Position numbers and translations under genes: made by a program. Positions 60,063 to 64,000 of a DNA stretch of 64,000 bases are shown piece after piece. Location of the stretch: assembly GCF_900089755.1 (NCBI RefSeq), contig NZ_FLOC01000002.1, positions 62,001-126,000 on the forward strand. The letters are read 5' to 3'. The notes beneath the pieces were generated by a model, which was not told the origin of the DNA, ran no database searches, and saw only the letters and a program-made list of their open reading frames with translations. Within the stretch, counting starts at the first letter, position 1. Each line of letters begins with the position of its first letter. Source of the DNA: Marinomonas aquimarina (GTDB taxonomy: Bacteria > Pseudomonadota > Gammaproteobacteria > Pseudomonadales > Marinomonadaceae).

Positions 60063-60713
60063 ATGGTGGACGTCTCAACGTTTTTAGAATCCCCTCCTAT
60101 AACGCCGACAATCGATGAGATTCGTGCGGCATTGGATAATGAGACGTCCGCACAAATCTTTAATCCCGATCAGCATATTGCGCCCCATGCCTACCGCCAC
60201 GACTATCGTGCCGCGGCCGTGCTCATCCCGATTTATCACTGCCCCGATGAAGGCGAGCTTAAAGTACTGCTGACGCAGCGCTCACTGCACATGCGTAACC
60301 ACCCAGGACAAATTGCTTTTCCTGGCGGCAAGCACGACCCAGAAGACGCCAGTATTCAGTACACCGCGCTGCGCGAAACTCTAGAAGAAGTCGGCCTTGC
60401 GCCTGACTGCTTTGAATTACTCGGGGAACTTGGAGAGTACTGTTCCATCTCCGGTTTTTGCATCAAGCCTGTGGTGGCAGAAATGACCCGTATGAGTGAA
60501 CTCAGCATCAGCGAAGATGAAGTCGAGCGGATCCATTGGGTGCCCTTAAATCATCTTCTCAACCCGCAAAACTTTAGTTATGTCGAAAGAGAAATAGGCA
60601 ACCTTAAGCGTGGCTATTTTGAGATTGATTACCATGGCTTACGCATCTGGGGCGTCACTGCGGGCATCATTTTTGGCCTTTACCAAGCGATTGAAAATCA
60701 TTCTCGCAGATAG
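60063..60713 (+). CDS. nudL: CoA pyrophosphatase-type Nudix hydrolase
   Basis: Predicted to cleave CoA or related nucleoside diphosphates. The 216-residue protein shows the Nudix box as FPGGKHDPEDASIQYTALRE then TLEEVGL, with the REtLEEVG core, and the CoA-family extension LTQRSLHMRNHPGQIAFPGG just before it. Co-transcribed with pabB. The link to folate synthesis is not known to be functional. Confidence 0.87.
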   Translation: MVDVSTFLESPPITPTIDEIRAALDNETSAQIFNPDQHIAPHAYRHDYRAAAVLIPIYHCPDEGELKVLLTQRSLHMRNHPGQIAFPGGKHDPEDASIQYTALRETLEEVGLAPDCFELLGELGEYCSISGFCIKPVVAEMTRMSELSISEDEVERIHWVPLNHLLNPQNFSYVEREIGNLKRGYFEIDYHGLRIWGVTAGIIFGLYQAIENHSRR

Positions 60714-60812
60714 TGGGATTGCATTATAAGGTTAGGCAGCATTTGTATTTTATCTCCTGCGACGAACTTGCTATGGTACAGCCAAATTTGATTAAGACTA
60801 GGATAAGACAGC

Positions 60813-61547
60813 ATGTCCAACTTTGATCTAGACGCGTTTATCAGCAGCCACAAAGCCGATGAAGCTCAAAAAATCATTCACAGCGCTTTAAAAGAATTCG
60901 ACAACATCGCTATTTCATTCAGTGGTGCAGAAGACGTTGTGCTGATTGATATGGCGGTAAAAGCCAAAAAAGACGTACAGGTATTTTCACTAGATACGGG
61001 TCGCCTACACCCTGAAACTTACCGTTACATCGAACAAGTTCGTAAACACTACAACATCAACATCGACATCATGTCACCTGACGCAGAAAAGCTAGAAGCC
61101 TTCACCAAAGAGAAAGGCCTGTTTAGCTTCTACGAAGATGGTCACAAAGAATGTTGTGGCGTACGCAAAGTGGCGCCGTTACGTAAAAAGCTAGCAACGT
61201 TGGATGCCTGGATTACTGGACAGCGCAAAGATCAAAGTCACGGCACTCGTAATCAACTAGATTTCGCTGAGCTAGACGGTGCTTTTGGTACTGAAGAAAG
61301 CCCGCTTTACAAGTTTAACCCACTGGCTAACTGGTCTTCTGAGGATGTATGGAACTACATCAAAGTATTTGAAGTACCGTTTAACGAGCTTCACCAGAAA
61401 GGCTTCACCAGCATTGGCTGCGAACCATGCACTCGTCCGGTACTGCCTAACCAGCACGAACGTGAAGGACGCTGGTGGTGGGAAGAGTCAGAACACAAAG
61501 AATGTGGTCTGCACGTCGGCAACCTTATCCCGACTAAGCAAGCTTAA
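60813..61547 (+). CDS. cysH: Assimilatory APS/PAPS reductase with iron-sulfur ligands
   Basis: Reduces activated sulfate to sulfite in cysteine synthesis. The 244-residue CysH homologue has the PP-loop-like SFSGAEDV at 36-43 and the catalytic Cys231 in ECGLH near the C-terminus. It also has Cys114-Cys115 (ECCGVRK) and Cys203/Cys206 (GCEPCTRP), the four ligands of a [4Fe-4S] cluster. That set marks the APS-using form, unlike E. coli CysH, which uses PAPS and lacks the cluster. The gene ends at a terminator that also encodes the tail of the HTH-only LysR gene. Confidence 0.93.
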   Translation: MSNFDLDAFISSHKADEAQKIIHSALKEFDNIAISFSGAEDVVLIDMAVKAKKDVQVFSLDTGRLHPETYRYIEQVRKHYNINIDIMSPDAEKLEAFTKEKGLFSFYEDGHKECCGVRKVAPLRKKLATLDAWITGQRKDQSHGTRNQLDFAELDGAFGTEESPLYKFNPLANWSSEDVWNYIKVFEVPFNELHQKGFTSIGCEPCTRPVLPNQHEREGRWWWEESEHKECGLHVGNLIPTKQA

Positions 61548-61550
61548 AAC

Positions 61551-61585
61551 AAAGCGCCTAAAGAGAAATCTTTAGGCGCTTTTTC
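61551..61585. terminator. Intrinsic terminator of cysH, overlapping the LysR-HTH gene end
   Basis: Stem AAAGCGCCTAAAGA / TCTTTAGGCGCTTT around GAAA, then a T-run on the plus strand. The minus-strand LysR-HTH gene ends inside its right arm (stop at 61572-61574). Confidence 0.88.
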
Positions 61586-61871
61586 TTGCTTGGTCCGAGC
61601 CCTTGGTATCCACATAGCTCTGCCATTGGCTGACAAATTTATCGTAGCAGTTACCTAAATCCTGTACATGCTTGTACAGCACTTCCCCCGCTTCAGTGAG
61701 TTCTGTCGAGCGCCCATGACGAATCAATAGTGGCTCACCGAGCCCTTTCTCTAGTTTTTGAATATGCTGACTTACTGCAGGCTGAGTTAACCCCAACCTG
61801 CGTGCCGTCTGCGTGAAACTTCCCGTTTCGACTAGCGTTCTGAATGTGATGAGATGTTGAGTATTTAGCAT
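61572..61871 (-). CDS. HTH-only LysR-type regulator (no effector domain)
   Basis: A 99-residue protein holding only the winged HTH of LysR regulators: LNTQHLITFRTLVETGSFTQ at the start, recognition-helix region RLGLTQPAVSQHIQKLEKGLG, wing around GRSTELTEAGE, then a linker helix and stop. The roughly 200-residue effector domain is absent and the DNA after the stop belongs to cysH. The last codons and stop come from the cysH terminator, consistent with truncation, but the reading frame is intact with AAGGAA before the ATG. The start codon lies in an inverted repeat, so autoregulation or translational control is likely. Confidence 0.85.
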   Translation of the reverse strand: MLNTQHLITFRTLVETGSFTQTARRLGLTQPAVSQHIQKLEKGLGEPLLIRHGRSTELTEAGEVLYKHVQDLGNCYDKFVSQWQSYVDTKGSDQARKSA

Positions 61872-61901
61872 AATGTTTCCTTATGATGGTGAACATTATG
61901 C
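61868..61901 (-). promoter_or_regulatory. 10-bp inverted repeat over the LysR-HTH start codon
   Basis: GCATAATGTT (61868-61877) and AACATTATGC (61892-61901) are perfect inverted arms with a 14-base spacer. In the minus-strand mRNA the start codon ATG pairs into the stem, with AAGGA in the loop. It can act as an operator or as a hairpin that hides the start codon. About 80 bases before dgt. Confidence 0.6.
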
Positions 61902-61982
61902 CCCCTACCGTTTAGTCAGGCATTGACCTACATCGTATTTTAATGAAAGACTCGAAAGACAGTATTATCAGAGCACTAAAGC

Positions 61983-63329
61983 ATGATGAACGACAAATTT
62001 GATCTAGCCACTTGGATGACTCGCCGCTCTGGCCCACGCACTGAACGCAGCAACGATCATCGTGACGTCTACCAACGTGACCGCGCCCGCATTATCCATA
62101 GCGCCGCCTTCCGACGCTTACAGTCTAAGACTCAAATCCTCGCCATTCGCCAAAACGATTACAGCCGCACCCGCTTAACCCACTCCTTGGAAGTCGCCCA
62201 GATTGGCGGAGGCATCGTCTACCATCTGCAGTCCTCACACCCAACAGAAGCAGCGTTTCAACCTTGGCTGGCGAGTGACTCGCTCATGGAAACCATCTGC
62301 TTAAGCCATGATATTGGCCATCCTCCTTTTGGTCATGGTGGCGAGGTCGCGCTGAATTTCATGATGACCGAGCACGGTGGTTTTGAAGGCAACGGCCAGT
62401 CGTTACGCATCCTTGGTAAGCGTGGCTCCTACTCAGAACAGTATGGTATGGACGTGTCGCGCCGCACCATGTTGGGGGTGCTCAAGTACCCTGCACTGTA
62501 TACTGGCGTGGTTGGGCATTATCCCAACAAACCTCATAGCTTGCGTCAATTTAAAGCCAAAGACTGGCACCCTCCTAAGTGTGTTTATCAAGAAGAGGCC
62601 GAGCTGCTGGATTGGATCTTAGCGCCCTTCAGCCAAACCGATCGCAATGCGTTAACAACCGTGACGCGCAGCGACCTCAAGCAACATGGTCGCACCCAGC
62701 ATTCTGGGTTTGATACCTCGATTATGGATTTGGCAGATGATATCGCCTATGGCGTGCACGATTTGGAAGACGCCATTGTACTTGGCATGGTGACGCGCGA
62801 AATGTGGCAGCAACACCTGCGACCTAAACTCTGTGCCATCGACTGCGCCTTTATCCATGACAATATAGAACGCTTAGAGTCTCAGCTGTTTAGCAAGCAA
62901 AGCCATTTGCGTAAAAAGGCCATCGGCGACATGGTCAGCTGGTTCATCACCGCTTGCTCGGTGATTGAAAAACCGCAATTCGAACACCCTTTGCTACGTT
63001 ATCAAGCCACATTACCAGAAGCGGAGCGCAGTGCATTAGACATTCTAAAAGCGTTTGAGATGCAACATATTATCATGCGCCCAGAAGTGCAGATGCTGGT
63101 CTACAAAGGGCAACAGATGTTGTTAGAAATGTTTGAAGCAGTTGCCGCTGACCCGGCTCGTTTACTGCCTAAGGACCTGGCTAAAGAATGGCTCAACAGT
63201 GTTGAGAGCGGTGGTAATGATTACCGCATTATTTGTGACTACATGGCGTCTATGACCGATGATTACGCCAGCCGTATGTACAAAACCCTGTTTGTGCCGA
63301 GTTCGGGCTCGGTATTTGAACCGATCTAA
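61983..63329 (+). CDS. dgt: dGTPase-like HD-domain triphosphohydrolase
   Basis: Hydrolyses dNTPs to nucleosides and triphosphate, balancing nucleotide pools. The 448-residue protein has the HD motif: SRTRLTHSLEVAQIG (first His), CLSHDIGHPPFGHGGE (HD pair) and DLADDIAYGVHDLEDAI (C-terminal Asp). It looks like the shorter dGTPase-like type rather than the 505-residue E. coli Dgt. Two adjacent ATGs (61983, 61986) could start it. Converges with the GNAT gene, 4 bases between stops. Confidence 0.93.
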   Translation: MMNDKFDLATWMTRRSGPRTERSNDHRDVYQRDRARIIHSAAFRRLQSKTQILAIRQNDYSRTRLTHSLEVAQIGGGIVYHLQSSHPTEAAFQPWLASDSLMETICLSHDIGHPPFGHGGEVALNFMMTEHGGFEGNGQSLRILGKRGSYSEQYGMDVSRRTMLGVLKYPALYTGVVGHYPNKPHSLRQFKAKDWHPPKCVYQEEAELLDWILAPFSQTDRNALTTVTRSDLKQHGRTQHSGFDTSIMDLADDIAYGVHDLEDAIVLGMVTREMWQQHLRPKLCAIDCAFIHDNIERLESQLFSKQSHLRKKAIGDMVSWFITACSVIEKPQFEHPLLRYQATLPEAERSALDILKAFEMQHIIMRPEVQMLVYKGQQMLLEMFEAVAADPARLLPKDLAKEWLNSVESGGNDYRIICDYMASMTDDYASRMYKTLFVPSSGSVFEPI

Positions 63330-63333
63330 AGCA

Positions 63334-63828
63334 CTAACTCAACTGGCGGCCAAGTAGCTTCAGGTCGCCTTTTAACCCAGCACTGCGCACCACGTTTGGC
63401 AAACAGCCCCACTCTTGAAACCCGTTTTTCATAAAAAAGTGATTGCTCTTTTGATTTGAGCCGAGAATGTAGGCCACCAATGTATGAATGCCCATCTGAG
63501 CAGCTTGCTGTGCAATATGGTTTAACAACCAATGACCGCAACCTTGCCGTTGATAGGCAGCGGCAATGTAAAGGGCAATTTCCACCGCACCATCTAAGGC
63601 AGGCAGACCATAAAAGCGTTCAAGGGAGCACCAGCCAACAATTTGACCTGCGCTTTCCTGTACCCATAGAGGATGTTGCTCAGTGGCGTTTTCAATCCAT
63701 TCCATCACACTGATCAGATTGATACCGCCCTTCACATCCGCTTGCGCTTCTGATTCGAGGAAAATAGAGAGGATCATCGGTGCATCCTCTATGCTCGCAG
63801 GACGCACCGATAAAGATAAGGCCGACAT
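63334..63828 (-). CDS. GNAT family N-acetyltransferase
   Basis: A 164-residue GNAT fold protein with the acetyl-CoA-binding motif AAYQRQGCGHWLLNHI (R/Q-x-x-G-x-G/C type) and the VRPASIEDAPMILSIFLESE start similar to phosphinothricin-type acetyltransferases. The substrate cannot be inferred. The ATG at 63828 comes directly after the DUF2333-like stop (TAG-T-ATG) and has CAGGG upstream, so it is the second gene of an operon. Confidence 0.85.
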   Translation of the reverse strand: MSALSLSVRPASIEDAPMILSIFLESEAQADVKGGINLISVMEWIENATEQHPLWVQESAGQIVGWCSLERFYGLPALDGAVEIALYIAAAYQRQGCGHWLLNHIAQQAAQMGIHTLVAYILGSNQKSNHFFMKNGFQEWGCLPNVVRSAGLKGDLKLLGRQLS

Positions 63829-63829
63829 A

Positions 63830-64000
63830 CTAGCCCTGTTCAAGCAACCTGATTAGGTCGATCATCTGTGCATTGGCACGGGACATGTAAGACGCCATGA
63901 CCAAAGAATGGTTCGCTAGCAAACCAAAGCCACTGCCATTCAAAATCATTGGTGACCAAACCGTCTCTTGAGTAGCCTCAAGCTCACGAATGATTTGACG
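63830..64000 (-). CDS. C-terminal end of DUF2333-like protein (cut by window)
   Basis: The last 56 residues of a gene that extends past the right edge. The segment reads ETVWSPMILNGSGFGLLANH then SLVMASYMSRANAQMIDLIR, ending LLEQG, which resembles the C-terminus of DUF2333 family proteins as I recall it. Function of the family is unknown. The stop is one base before the GNAT start. Confidence 0.6.
   Translation of the reverse strand, partial: RQIIRELEATQETVWSPMILNGSGFGLLANHSLVMASYMSRANAQMIDLIRLLEQG

Noticed and set aside
61572..61871. LysR-HTH gene as a simple pseudogene
   Set aside because: The reading frame, ribosome site and operator-like repeat are intact, so it is listed as a gene. Truncation is still possible and is stated.

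Overview
The window reads as core chromosome of a marine gammaproteobacterium of the Oceanospirillales, most like Marinomonas or a close relative. This is inferred from conserved operons (miaB-phoH-ybeY-corC-lnt, leuS-lptE-holA, prkA-yeaH-spoVR, yigZ-rapA-rluA), the protein flavour, medium GC and the abundance of chemoreceptors and cyclic-di-GMP enzymes. Genes are packed tightly on both strands. I see no rRNA, tRNA, insertion sequence, prophage or CRISPR array. The edges cut a chemoreceptor (left) and a DUF2333-like gene (right).

Layout. 0-10 kb: chemoreceptor, gltX, xni, a DUF4139-like exported protein, a TolC-family channel, apeB, prc. 10-23 kb: DUF2788, ybfE-like, tdk, rdgC, a CDF metal transporter, rmuC, yigZ-rapA-rluA, a CWC zinc-cluster protein, a membrane diguanylate cyclase, a 1-Cys peroxiredoxin, a DUF2959 lipoprotein. 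23-28 kb: small genes (NYN nuclease-like, cupin, unknowns), an HDAC-family deacetylase, an HPt plus degenerate HD-GYP protein, an EVE protein, an outer-membrane-like protein. 28-38 kb: miaB-lnt operon, a cluster of REP-like repeats, a zinc-ribbon protein, leuS-lptE-holA. 38-51 kb: soluble FIST chemoreceptor, spoVR-yeaH-prkA stress operon, a divergent four-domain fusion protein, a PAS-GGDEF-EAL protein. 51-64 kb: dapA with a structured leader, nadE, a four-gene minor pilin cluster, a DUF5610 protein, an alpha/beta hydrolase, pabB-nudL, cysH, an HTH-only LysR regulator, dgt, a GNAT acetyltransferase.

Working together. Much of the window is housekeeping: two tRNA synthetases, tRNA and rRNA modification, RNA polymerase recycling, envelope assembly (lnt, lptE, tolC, prc), NAD, folate, lysine and sulfur metabolism. 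Overlaid on this is signalling: two chemoreceptors, one diguanylate cyclase, one GGDEF-EAL protein and one HPt/HD-GYP-like protein.

The strongest candidate for something undescribed is the 873-residue protein at 45649-48270. It carries two cyclic-nucleotide-binding-like domains, a PlsC-like acyltransferase domain and an SGNH/GDSL hydrolase domain in one chain, and is transcribed divergently from the prkA-yeaH-spoVR operon across a 550-base gap. Other signals worth attention are an HTH-only LysR gene whose start codon sits inside a 10-bp inverted repeat, mutually exclusive hairpins before dapA, a 28-bp perfect palindrome before the NYN gene, a 12-bp inverted repeat spanning the gap before the FIST receptor, and three REP-like units after lnt.
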